Shown: piece by piece, positions 8,790 to 14,877 of the stretch | Position numbering within the stretch: the stretch's first letter is position 1 | How the letters are laid out: every line of letters starts with the position of its first letter | Virus record (IMG/VR): IMGVR_UViG_3300042868_002569 | Location: 1-60,723 of that record | Reading direction: 5' to 3' (one strand) | Source of the DNA: a virus | Length of the DNA stretch: 60,723 nt | The notes under the pieces: generated by a model | What the model was told of the DNA's origin: nothing | Database searches by the model: none | The model's input: only the letters and a program-made list of their open reading frames with translations | Program-made: the position numbers and the translations under genes

Positions 8790-9029
8790 ATGCCTAGTAT
8801 GATAATTACCCCGTACCTAAAAGACTATGATTCAAAACCTGAGGTATTAACAGCGTGGAAAGCTGGTAGCGATTTTATTATCAAGAACTTTTACCATGCC
8901 TATTATGGTAAGCCAATGAGTATCAGGAATATTGATACTCTAATAGCAGAGGGTTTCACTCATGTAGAAATTAGGTACTACAAAATGACTAAATGCGTTT
9001 TTATTGATATTAGAAAGGAATTAAAATGA
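8790..9029 (+). CDS. Small early protein of unknown function
   Basis: 79 residues, rich in Tyr, Lys and Ile, with no membrane segment or known motif. The ribosome site is weak. A second ATG three codons later is possible. It overlaps the next gene by 4 bases (ATGA), which supports both being real and co-translated. Confidence 0.5.
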   Translation: MPSMIITPYLKDYDSKPEVLTAWKAGSDFIIKNFYHAYYGKPMSIRNIDTLIAEGFTHVEIRYYKMTKCVFIDIRKELK

Positions 9030-9220
9030 CAGGTAATTTAACAATATTTTTTGTAATCAATGCCAATGGCAAAAGTAAAACGGTAAACCTATTAAGGGAA
9101 TACCATATTAATGAAAAGGTAGCTGTTGAAACTAAAGCTAATTTCATTAAACTAAATGATAGGTTTCTTGATACGGATAGAATAGTATGTTTGTGGCAGC
9201 CTCTGGCCAGAGCAATATAA
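9026..9220 (+). CDS. Small early protein of unknown function
   Basis: 64 residues, probably mixed alpha/beta (MTGNLTIFFVINANGKSKTV...). It overlaps the preceding gene by 4 bases and ends 21 bases before a strong terminator, so it closes the first early transcript. No motif was recognised. Confidence 0.5.
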   Translation: MTGNLTIFFVINANGKSKTVNLLREYHINEKVAVETKANFIKLNDRFLDTDRIVCLWQPLARAI

Positions 9221-9241
9221 CCCAGCAGCAAAATGTCTAAG

Positions 9242-9264
9242 CCGCCCTTCGGGGCGGTTTTTTT
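9242..9264 (+). terminator. Rho-independent terminator
   Basis: CCGCCC (9242-9247), TTCG loop, GGGCGG (9252-9257), then seven T. This is a stable tetraloop hairpin with a U-tail that ends the 8084-9220 transcript. Confidence 0.92.
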
Positions 9265-9281
9265 GTCAGCAGAAAAAATGA

Positions 9282-9310
9282 GGGAACTGGTTGTAAGCGA
9301 CGCAATAGCC
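9282..9310 (+). repeat. 29-base dispersed repeat, copy 1
   Basis: It matches 10199-10227 at 28 of 29 positions and begins GGGAACTGGT. This copy lies 4 bases upstream of a palindrome and about 44 bases upstream of a promoter -35 box. The second copy lies downstream of another palindrome, next to the iteron cluster. Confidence 0.75.
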
Positions 9311-9314
9311 TCGG

Positions 9315-9341
9315 GACAAAGTGGCGTGGTGACACTATGTC
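9315..9341. promoter_or_regulatory. Palindrome copy 1 (GACA-type operator)
   Basis: GACAAAGTGGCG-tgg-TGACACTATGTC, with a degenerate left arm. It lies 12 bases upstream of the -35 box at 9354, so a bound protein could touch the promoter. First of ten related sites between 9.3 and 18.6 kb. Confidence 0.75.
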
Positions 9342-9353
9342 TGGAACTTATCC

Positions 9354-9382
9354 TTGACTTTTCCCACTTTATAGACTATAAT
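9354..9382 (+). promoter_or_regulatory. Strong sigma-70-type promoter
   Basis: TTGACT (9354-9359), a 17-base spacer and TATAAT (9377-9382). It is flanked by palindrome copies 1 (9315-9341) and 2 (9421-9447) and reads into the gene at 9473. This arrangement fits repression by a protein bound on both sides of the promoter. Confidence 0.88.
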
Positions 9383-9420
9383 GTATGTATGAGATTGAGA
9401 ATGGTTTGCCCAATTTCACG

Positions 9421-9447
9421 GACAGAGTGTCATGTTGACAAAATGTC
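9421..9447. promoter_or_regulatory. Palindrome copy 2 (GACA-type operator)
   Basis: GACAGAGTGTCA-tgt-TGACAAAATGTC, with a degenerate right arm. It lies about 30 bases downstream of the expected transcription start of the 9354 promoter and 25 bases before the start codon at 9473. Confidence 0.78.
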
Positions 9448-9472
9448 CAACTTAGCAAACTTCGGAGATTGT

Positions 9473-10066
9473 ATGAAAAATTCTAAACCCGTAGTACAAA
9501 CAGGCGAAATGGTTGAGATGTTTAACGACCAAGAAATCGCTACCCTTAACGCATCTGCTACTGCATACGCAGACGCAGACGACGACCAAAACGAAGCGGT
9601 CAAAGAAATCGCCAAGGTACTTGGTGCAAAGCCAACTTGGTCACGTTACGAAGCTGGTCGTATCCGCATCTTCGCAGTACTCAAAGAAATCGGCAAAGGT
9701 GACGAGGCTATCAAATCGGTTTGGCGTCGTATGCGTGCCAACTTGGGTATCACGATACCAAGCTCGGACAATCCTGAATCGCAGAAAAAAGCGGAACAGC
9801 GTGCCAAGGCGAAAGTTGAAGCTCGTAAGGTGTACGACGGAAAGTCAGATTCGGTTTTGCAAACTGAAATCAAAACTTTGCTTGCGAACCCAACTTTGGC
9901 GAACATTGCCAACGCAGGGAAAATCACGAAAGAGCTTGAGGTTCGCTTTGACGATGCGAACAAAGCTCACGAAGATGATATGAAGCAGTTGCGTGATAAC
10001 TTGCGTGATTGGATTAAGACTGCGACCTATAAGCAGTTGCAAGATGCTTGGCATCATGTTGCGTAA
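9473..10066 (+). CDS. Early protein, paralogue of the 8084-8737 product
   Basis: 197 residues from the ATG at 9473, which follows GGAGA at a suitable distance. Earlier in-frame starts lie within the terminator (9233) or the palindrome (9443) and are unlikely. The shared features with the 8084 product are an F-N-D-Q segment, AIKSVWRRMRANLGITIP, KKAEQRAKAKVEARK and a helical, charged C-terminus. The N-terminal part contains an acidic Ala/Asp-rich stretch. It has its own promoter, flanking palindromes and terminator, so it is a separately controlled early unit. The function is unknown and a nucleic-acid-binding role is possible. Confidence 0.7.
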   Translation: MKNSKPVVQTGEMVEMFNDQEIATLNASATAYADADDDQNEAVKEIAKVLGAKPTWSRYEAGRIRIFAVLKEIGKGDEAIKSVWRRMRANLGITIPSSDNPESQKKAEQRAKAKVEARKVYDGKSDSVLQTEIKTLLANPTLANIANAGKITKELEVRFDDANKAHEDDMKQLRDNLRDWIKTATYKQLQDAWHHVA

Positions 10067-10086
10067 GCATTGCTTGCGTAGGGAAA

Positions 10087-10108
10087 GCCCACTTCGGTGG
10101 GCTTTTTT
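10087..10108 (+). terminator. Rho-independent terminator
   Basis: GCCCAC (10087-10092), TTCG loop, GTGGGC (10097-10102), then six T. It ends the 9473-10066 transcript. Confidence 0.92.
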
Positions 10109-10117
10109 ATTACATTG

Positions 10118-10144
10118 GACAAAGTGTCACGATGACACTCTGTC
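10118..10144. promoter_or_regulatory. Palindrome copy 3 (GACA-type operator)
   Basis: GACAAAGTGTCA-cga-TGACACTCTGTC. It lies 10 bases after a terminator and at the edge of the iteron-rich non-coding region, away from any start codon. This suggests a DNA role rather than a purely mRNA role. Confidence 0.82.
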
Positions 10145-10151
10145 CTTTTTG

Positions 10152-10174
10152 TTATGCTCTGGTACAGAGCATAA
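10152..10174. promoter_or_regulatory. Perfect inverted repeat beside the candidate origin
   Basis: TTATGCTCTG-gta-CAGAGCATAA has 10 bp perfect arms with a 3-base centre. It lies between palindrome copy 3 and the iteron cluster. It could be a protein-binding site or a cruciform at an origin. No U-run follows. Confidence 0.55.
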
Positions 10175-10198
10175 TCTAGTTTGTTTTATTTGTCAAGG

Positions 10199-10227
10199 GG
10201 GAACTGGTGGTAAGCGACGCAATAGCC
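10199..10227 (+). repeat. 29-base dispersed repeat, copy 2
   Basis: It differs from 9282-9310 at one position. It lies directly before the AATGTTCC iterons, so the repeat may belong to the same control region. Confidence 0.75.
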
Positions 10228-10232
10228 CATGC

Positions 10233-10539
10233 AATGTTCCGTAAGTTCCGTGTAATGTTCCAGCTAAGTCGTTGATTATTAAGTAATGTTCTAATGTTCC
10301 TAATGTTCCGAGCTTTTTAGTAACTTTGGAAACGGAGAAAGCAAGACCCCCTTCAGATAGTGCAAGTCCTACGCAACAACTAATTTTAGTAATGGAGCCC
10401 GTCTACTATACTTATTAGAACATTAGAACATTATATATATATAGCTATAAATCTATTTTGTTCCGCTTATAAATCAACAACTTAGCAATGTTCCGCACTC
10501 TCAGAACATTCTAGAACATTACGGAACATTCGGAACAGT
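10233..10539. other. Iteron cluster, candidate replication origin
   Basis: A 300-base non-coding stretch holds about eleven copies of AATGTTCC or its complement with slight variants. Forward copies lie at 10233, 10254, 10285, 10293, 10302 and 10487. Inverse copies (AGAACATT or GGAACATT) lie at 10417, 10425, 10503, 10513 and 10523. Between the groups is an AT-rich run (about 10430-10458, containing TATATATATA). Iterons in both orientations around an AT-rich unwinding stretch are the usual build of a replication origin. A dense operator array is the main alternative. Confidence 0.6.
10466..10486 (+). repeat. 21-base direct repeat, copy A
   Basis: Begins CTTATAAATCAACAACTTAG. It is identical over 21 bases to 10541-10561, 75 bases downstream. 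The two copies bracket the last group of iterons. Confidence 0.85.
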
Positions 10540-10540
10540 C

Positions 10541-10561
10541 CTTATAAATCAACAACTTAGC
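10541..10561 (+). repeat. 21-base direct repeat, copy B
   Basis: Identical to 10466-10486. It ends 12 bases upstream of the -35 box at 10574, so a protein bound here could regulate that promoter as well as the iteron region. Confidence 0.85.
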
Positions 10562-10573
10562 CTAGACAAGCAC

Positions 10574-10602
10574 TTGACATTGTAAGCTATCTGTGGTAAA
10601 CT
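10574..10602 (+). promoter_or_regulatory. Sigma-70-type promoter of the main early operon
   Basis: TTGACA (10574-10579), a 17-base spacer and TAAACT (10597-10602). It reads into the long operon beginning at 10684. Palindrome copy 4 lies about 30 bases downstream of the expected transcription start. Confidence 0.82.
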
Positions 10603-10638
10603 AGAGGGGTGAGTGGGAAATTTTTTTTATTAACTTAC

Positions 10639-10666
10639 GACAGAGTGTCACCTTTGACACTTTGTC
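10639..10666. promoter_or_regulatory. Palindrome copy 4 (GACA-type operator)
   Basis: GACAGAGTGTCA-cctt-TGACACTTTGTC, a 28 bp form with a 4-base centre. It lies 17 bases before the start codon at 10684. Confidence 0.82.
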
Positions 10667-10683
10667 CTACCAAGGAGATTGTG

Positions 10684-10878
10684 ATGGCTATGTGTTGGTG
10701 TTGCGGTGAAAGCTTCCCCGATGAACGCAAGGTGCTAGGTTACAGCGTGTGCTTAGTGTGTGGCGATGAATTTGCCCATGCTCGCAAGTTCACAGTAGCA
10801 TGCAGTAACAAACAAGGGTATGAGCTAATCACAGACATATCCTTCCTTAAACAACTTAACCCAAAGAGGACAACATGA
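10684..10878 (+). CDS. Small zinc-ribbon protein
   Basis: 64 residues from the ATG at 10684, which follows AAGGAG with a 6-base gap. The N-terminus holds CWCC (residues 4-7) and a second pair CLVC about 20 residues later, the spacing of a Cys4 zinc ribbon. Such small proteins often bind DNA or host proteins. It is the first gene of the operon, directly after a promoter and a palindrome. An upstream in-frame GTG at 10609 would read through the palindrome and is unlikely. Confidence 0.65.
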   Translation: MAMCWCCGESFPDERKVLGYSVCLVCGDEFAHARKFTVACSNKQGYELITDISFLKQLNPKRTT

Positions 10879-11102
10879 CAACAATCAGGCAAATCATTAA
10901 CGAGATGGATACGACATGGTCAATCCACGATGAAGCATCGCACCGAGGCTTTAATTACGCAGAACATTGGATAGAAGAAACAAAGACCTTATTGCGTGAC
11001 GAGGGCATGACCTTGCACTCTGTAATGAAAACTGCATATATAGAAGGCTTTTTGCATGGCTTTGAGCACAAGTTTGATAGCACTAACTACGAGGAGAAAT
11101 GA
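10875..11102 (+). CDS. Small early protein of unknown function
   Basis: 75 residues, acidic, helical, with several His and Trp (for example SHRGFNYAEHWIEETKTLLR). It overlaps both neighbours by 4 bases (ATGA), so it is part of a tightly coupled operon. No motif was recognised. Confidence 0.55.
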   Translation: MTTIRQIINEMDTTWSIHDEASHRGFNYAEHWIEETKTLLRDEGMTLHSVMKTAYIEGFLHGFEHKFDSTNYEEK

Positions 11103-11293
11103 TGGCAACACACTATAAGGGCGAACGGATTGATGAACTGTTGGGAGAAATCTCAACCTTGCAAGAAGTCCTAGACCAAAACCGAGAGGCAGGTAACATT
11201 CTGCCTTTCACGGAAATTCATGTGGCACAAGCCTACGCTACGCTTGCGTTGCGGAAAGCACAACTAACTTCGCTAAGGGGTGGTGATGCCTAA
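11099..11293 (+). CDS. Small early protein of unknown function
   Basis: 64 residues, two predicted helices (ERIDELLGEISTLQEVLDQN and a second Ala-rich helix), no membrane segment. It has a double ATG start at 11099/11102 after a GGAGAA site. The helical-hairpin look suggests a small binding protein. No function is assigned. Confidence 0.5.
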   Translation: MMATHYKGERIDELLGEISTLQEVLDQNREAGNILPFTEIHVAQAYATLALRKAQLTSLRGGDA

Positions 11294-11567
11294 AGCTATA
11301 CCTAAACCTATTATTAACCCAAACAACTTAGGTCAAGAGAGGTCAATAAATGAGCTACTAGGTCAACCTATTCTCAAGGATAGTTTGGACAGTAGCGTTC
11401 TGGCATTGACCGCAGTAATTAACGACCTTGATATGGCAACCAAAAAGGGTGTGACTGCTGACCATCGCAGACTACTTATTTGGAAGGCAAGAAACCAAAC
11501 CGAAGTGATTATCAAACTATTGGACATAGTGTCAAAATGCCACTCTGTCTCACAGGAGAAACCATGA
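11286..11567 (+). CDS. Small early protein of unknown function
   Basis: 93 residues from the ATG at 11286. Two GTG codons just upstream (11280, 11283) are weaker choices. The C-terminal half is helical. The last codons run through palindrome copy 5, so the coding sequence for LLDIVSKCHSVSQ is also a regulatory site. It overlaps the next gene by 4 bases. Confidence 0.5.
   Translation: MPKAIPKPIINPNNLGQERSINELLGQPILKDSLDSSVLALTAVINDLDMATKKGVTADHRRLLIWKARNQTEVIIKLLDIVSKCHSVSQEKP
11523..11549. promoter_or_regulatory. Palindrome copy 5, inside a coding sequence
   Basis: GACATAGTGTCA-aaa-TGCCACTCTGTC. It overlaps the end of the preceding gene and lies 14 bases before the start at 11564. Keeping the site within codons suggests selection for it. 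Confidence 0.75.
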
Positions 11568-11740
11568 GAACCATAGTTAAAGAACGACACCGCAAGAAAG
11601 AACCAAGACCGCAAGACCGTATGCTTGCAGACTTTTTGCGTGCACCAACGGCTGAACAGAAACGCAAAGTCATTGAGCAGTTTGCACCGTTTTACTTTGC
11701 ACTAACCCCACGACAGGAGGAACAAAATGAAACTGTTTGA
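11564..11740 (+). CDS. Small basic protein of unknown function
   Basis: 58 residues, very basic N-terminus (MRTIVKERHRKKEPRPQDRM) followed by an amphipathic helix. The ATG follows AGGAGAA. The charge suggests nucleic-acid binding. It overlaps the preceding gene by 4 bases and the next by 14 bases. Confidence 0.5.
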   Translation: MRTIVKERHRKKEPRPQDRMLADFLRAPTAEQKRKVIEQFAPFYFALTPRQEEQNETV

Positions 11741-11864
11741 AGATAAAGCGGACTACGAGGACTTCGTAGATTTCGCAGTAGGAACAGCTTGGGTATTACT
11801 ACTCACACTCATAGCATCAGGTATTGCTTTGATGGTGATGGTAGCACTAGGTTGGGTATTATAA
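11727..11864 (+). CDS. Small single-span membrane protein
   Basis: 45 residues. An acidic N-terminus (MKLFEDKADYEDFVDFAVGT) is followed by one hydrophobic segment of about 23 residues ending at the C-terminus. The ATG follows CAGGAGG. It is likely inserted in the inner membrane. Small early membrane proteins of phages often act on host envelope or superinfection, but nothing specific can be said here. Confidence 0.55.
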   Translation: MKLFEDKADYEDFVDFAVGTAWVLLLTLIASGIALMVMVALGWVL

Positions 11865-11880
11865 GTTGTTGTTTAACATA

Positions 11881-11908
11881 GACAAAGTGTCAATGGTGAC
11901 ACTAAGTC
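11881..11908. promoter_or_regulatory. Palindrome copy 6 (GACA-type operator)
   Basis: GACAAAGTGTCA-atgg-TGACACTAAGTC, a 28 bp form. It lies 18 bases before the start at 11927 and is followed at once by the leader CTTAACCAAGGAGAAG, which recurs after copy 10's neighbour at 16506. Confidence 0.82.
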
Positions 11909-11926
11909 TTAACCAAGGAGAAGTAA

Positions 11927-12466
11927 ATGGACTTACCAATTGAAGTAATCAACGCAGTAAAACCAAAACCAAAGGCACGCAAGCCGTATGCACGTAAGCT
12001 AACTAAGCGTATCTTGCAAGCTATCGGTAGTGGGCTACGCACTTCAGCATCTATTGCTAAGGCATTGGATGTTGATAAAGCTAGGATTCAGTCTAACTTG
12101 CATCACATCAAGAACCGTGGGCTTGTCCATGCAACCAAGCAAGAAGGCAAGGTCGAGCTCAAGTATCACTTGGCAACGGAGACGGCAAAGCCGAAGGCAC
12201 GCAAGCCATATGCCAAGCGTGTGGCAAAAGTGGCAAAAGTGGCAAAAGTGGCAACGGTGGAAGTAAAACCAACTCTAATGCTAGGCAATTACGCCCGAGA
12301 ACTAGAAGTTAAGGTAGACCACATCACGAGCAAGCTCGTTTACTTGGAACAATCCTTGATAGATAAGGAGAAGGAAGTGTGGACTCTTGAGTGCGAAGTC
12401 TTTGATAAGAAAGCAATTATTAAATACTTGGAAGAGAAACTCTTTGCCCTTGGGGTGCGTGTATGA
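11927..12466 (+). CDS. Winged-helix DNA-binding protein with basic repeats and coiled coil
   Basis: 179 residues. Residues about 25-80 form a winged-helix domain (ILQAIGSGLRTSASIAKALD, then a recognition helix and a beta wing ending VELKYHLA). It is flanked by two copies of a basic motif, PKARKPYARK and PKARKPYAKR. A short tandem VAKVAKVAKV stretch follows, then a C-terminal coiled coil (about 125-175) that probably dimerises. It likely binds DNA as a regulator. It follows palindrome copy 6 and is a candidate for autoregulation. It overlaps the next gene by 4 bases. Confidence 0.7.
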   Translation: MDLPIEVINAVKPKPKARKPYARKLTKRILQAIGSGLRTSASIAKALDVDKARIQSNLHHIKNRGLVHATKQEGKVELKYHLATETAKPKARKPYAKRVAKVAKVAKVATVEVKPTLMLGNYARELEVKVDHITSKLVYLEQSLIDKEKEVWTLECEVFDKKAIIKYLEEKLFALGVRV

Positions 12467-13407
12467 GCCTAACCTCAATGCCTAACCACGCAGGCTTGCC
12501 TGTGTTGAAGGACTACTACCAAGCCAAGCAACACTTTGAAAATGTGAAGTCTATTCGTGGTAGGAAAGAAGACATCAAGCCACTTGGTCGTGAACGCAGG
12601 TATGACCAATACCTCATTCAGCAAACCATGCGAGCCGACCAATCGCAGGGTGTCACGCATATAGATTATGTGTGTGCCTTGTATAACTCGCCTGTCGTGA
12701 CCTTCATGCAAGATGGGCGAGTCACGCTAAATAGTAGTTGGAATAGTGTGCCTACTCGCTGCGTTATGCAGTATGTATTACGTGAGCATGGTGTGGTGGA
12801 TAGCCAAAGCGGTAAGTGGTACTTCATCAACAAGCGGAAAGAGGCTTTCTTAATTGGCAAAGAGATAACTCTGAAGTTTGATGCCGAGGGTATCTTGACA
12901 GGCGATATGCAACAGGAACATAAGCACTTGCTTAAACGCAAAGTGATGAACGACCTGCGGAATAAGTACAAGTTCTTTACGGACTATGCCTATACCATGC
13001 TATCGCTTGACCCAAGCACGCTACGCTTGGAAGTTGCCGAGGCTAGTCATGGACTAAACTTTAAAACACAACCAACATTTATCGGGCATAGACAGGGGTA
13101 TTGGGTGCAACAAATGAAAGACCACACCCCACCCAATAACAGGGCAAAGCTTTTCCAAGCATTGGATAGACCTAACGCTTCGGCCGATGCGTTGTTGCTT
13201 TACGAGCTTGCAACTTGTATTGCGTATGTCGTGGGTAGGTATGACTACACAATATGTAAGTCTGTGTGTGAGCCTAAGGCTTTCATTGAATCATTTAATG
13301 AGATTCTTAAGTATCACTTTGCAGATGCAGTATTTGAGAAGGTAGAGCAACCGCTTGGCTCATTGTTTATTGACAAGAACGCTAAGTACATTCCATACAA
13401 GAAGTAA
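12463..13407 (+). CDS. Conserved-looking early protein of unknown function
   Basis: 314 residues, soluble, mixed structure, no signal peptide and no motif I recognise. It lies directly upstream of the MoxR-type ATPase and downstream of the winged-helix gene, with which it overlaps by 4 bases. Its stop codon touches palindrome copy 7. It could be a partner of the ATPase module, but only position supports this. Confidence 0.6.
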   Translation: MSLTSMPNHAGLPVLKDYYQAKQHFENVKSIRGRKEDIKPLGRERRYDQYLIQQTMRADQSQGVTHIDYVCALYNSPVVTFMQDGRVTLNSSWNSVPTRCVMQYVLREHGVVDSQSGKWYFINKRKEAFLIGKEITLKFDAEGILTGDMQQEHKHLLKRKVMNDLRNKYKFFTDYAYTMLSLDPSTLRLEVAEASHGLNFKTQPTFIGHRQGYWVQQMKDHTPPNNRAKLFQALDRPNASADALLLYELATCIAYVVGRYDYTICKSVCEPKAFIESFNEILKYHFADAVFEKVEQPLGSLFIDKNAKYIPYKK

Positions 13408-13434
13408 GACAGAGTGTCATGGTGACACTATGTC
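13408..13434. promoter_or_regulatory. Palindrome copy 7 (GACA-type operator)
   Basis: GACAGAGTGTCA-tgg-TGACACTATGTC. It starts on the base after the preceding stop codon and lies 28 bases before the ATPase start at 13463. Confidence 0.85.
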
Positions 13435-13462
13435 CATTTAACCAAACCGAAAGGAACTAAAA

Positions 13463-14557
13463 ATGTCAGAAGTATTTATGCACCGCACCGTAACCCTCAA
13501 AGAAGCAGAGGACTTAATCGTATCAATGGGTTCTGATGCAACGGCTCACCTTGTAGGAGAACCGGGGGTTGGTAAGACCTCTATGTTCAACAATATTGTT
13601 AAGAGAACTGGCTATAAAGGGATTTACATTGACGCACCGAACATCGAGTTGGGCGAGTTGGGTGTTCCGATTCCCAATCACGAAACCAAAACGACACGCA
13701 TCTATCCAAACGAGCAATGGGGTTTTCATCTTGACGAGCCATTGGTTATCTTTGTTGACGAGTTCACCAAGGCACACCAAGCAGTTAAGAATATGTTGCA
13801 TCCGATGCTCAATGAACCAAGGCAAATCATGGGTATCCCATTGCACAAGGATACGATAGTCGTAACGGCAGGCAATTACTCAGGCGATGGTGTTGGCGAC
13901 CACATGATGAGTCACTCTCGCAATCGTATTACTGTGCTGACAGTCAAGAAACCACACGCAGGCTTTAACATTGATGGTTCTATTGACGATGATTCATGGG
14001 GTAAGTGGGCTATCTCAAGTGACATTGCACCTGAGATTCTTGCGTGGGTGAAGGAGAATCCGCACACTCTCGCATCCTATACTGACGCATCACAGGCAGG
14101 CAACAAGTATATCTTCAACCCAAAGGAATCGCAGAAGTCTTTTGTCAGTCCTCGTTCCCTTGCTAGAGCAAGTAATATTCTTAAGAAACGCCATATGGTC
14201 ACAGTCAACGCAACGATTACCGCACTACAGGGTACGATTGGAGCACCTGCTGCGAATGACTTGATGTCATATGTGGAAGTAGCCGATTCACTACCAACAT
14301 GGGAAAGTATTATCAAAGACCCGAAAACTGCACAAGTGCCAACATCACCTGCCGCTTTATGTCTATTGGCTTTCTCAGCAGTTCAGCGTGTGGACAGAGA
14401 AACTATTAGTAAGTTCTTTGAGTACCTACAACGCACACCGAAAGAGTTGCAGTCTGTGTTCTGTATTACAGGTATGAAGAACGACGATAAGAAGAAGCTA
14501 TTCCTTACTAGCCAATCATTCGTTGAGTGGATGCGTACCAATCAGTATTTATTCTAA
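13463..14557 (+). CDS. MoxR-type AAA+ ATPase
   Basis: 364 residues. Walker A is GEPGVGKTSM (residues 32-41) and Walker B is LVIFVDEF (about 94-101). An arginine-rich segment around SHSRNRITV fits the sensor/finger region of MoxR proteins. The family builds hexameric chaperone-like machines that work with VWA-domain proteins, and such a protein is encoded 307 bases downstream. The leader carries GAAAGGAACT ahead of the ATG. It probably remodels a host or phage complex in the cytoplasm. The substrate is unknown. Confidence 0.85.
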   Translation: MSEVFMHRTVTLKEAEDLIVSMGSDATAHLVGEPGVGKTSMFNNIVKRTGYKGIYIDAPNIELGELGVPIPNHETKTTRIYPNEQWGFHLDEPLVIFVDEFTKAHQAVKNMLHPMLNEPRQIMGIPLHKDTIVVTAGNYSGDGVGDHMMSHSRNRITVLTVKKPHAGFNIDGSIDDDSWGKWAISSDIAPEILAWVKENPHTLASYTDASQAGNKYIFNPKESQKSFVSPRSLARASNILKKRHMVTVNATITALQGTIGAPAANDLMSYVEVADSLPTWESIIKDPKTAQVPTSPAALCLLAFSAVQRVDRETISKFFEYLQRTPKELQSVFCITGMKNDDKKKLFLTSQSFVEWMRTNQYLF

Positions 14558-14584
14558 GACGGGGTGTCATGTTGACACTTTGTC
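14558..14584. promoter_or_regulatory. Palindrome copy 8 (GACA-type operator)
   Basis: GACGGGGTGTCA-tgt-TGACACTTTGTC. It begins directly after the ATPase stop codon and ends 17 bases before the start at 14602. The AACCAAGGAGAAG leader follows. Confidence 0.8.
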
Positions 14585-14601
14585 CAACCAAGGAGAAGTA
14601 A

Positions 14602-14877
14602 ATGGAAGAAAAAGAAATGAAAGCTAGGAAGGAACAGTTAATCCAAATGCGAGATGCATTGGGTTCTTACTTCGAGAAGGAAGATATGGAAGTGGGCATG
14701 GTAATGTCCGTGCTACTTACCATGCTAGTTGAAACAATGATAGAGCACGCAAAAATGGAACCTCATACTGCCATGCTTGTTATGACTAAGGCTGTTGCTC
14801 ATGCATACGAGGGACTTAACGATGATGAAGAAGATGATAACGATGACACTAAAGGAGAAACACAATGGCTAAACTAA
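14602..14877 (+). CDS. Small helical protein between MoxR and VWA genes
   Basis: 91 residues, Met-rich helices (EVGMVMSVLLTMLVETMIEH) with a very acidic C-terminal tail. It overlaps the VWA gene by 13 bases. Its place within the MoxR-VWA module suggests an adaptor or regulator of the complex. This is inference from position. Confidence 0.6.
   Translation: MEEKEMKARKEQLIQMRDALGSYFEKEDMEVGMVMSVLLTMLVETMIEHAKMEPHTAMLVMTKAVAHAYEGLNDDEEDDNDDTKGETQWLN

Noticed and set aside
9233-9472. N-terminal extension of the 9473 gene
   Set aside because: It would translate through a terminator, a promoter and a palindrome. The ATG at 9473 has its own ribosome site.
10233-10561. Iteron cluster as a CRISPR-like array
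   Set aside because: Repeat units are 8 bases, occur in both orientations, and spacing is irregular.
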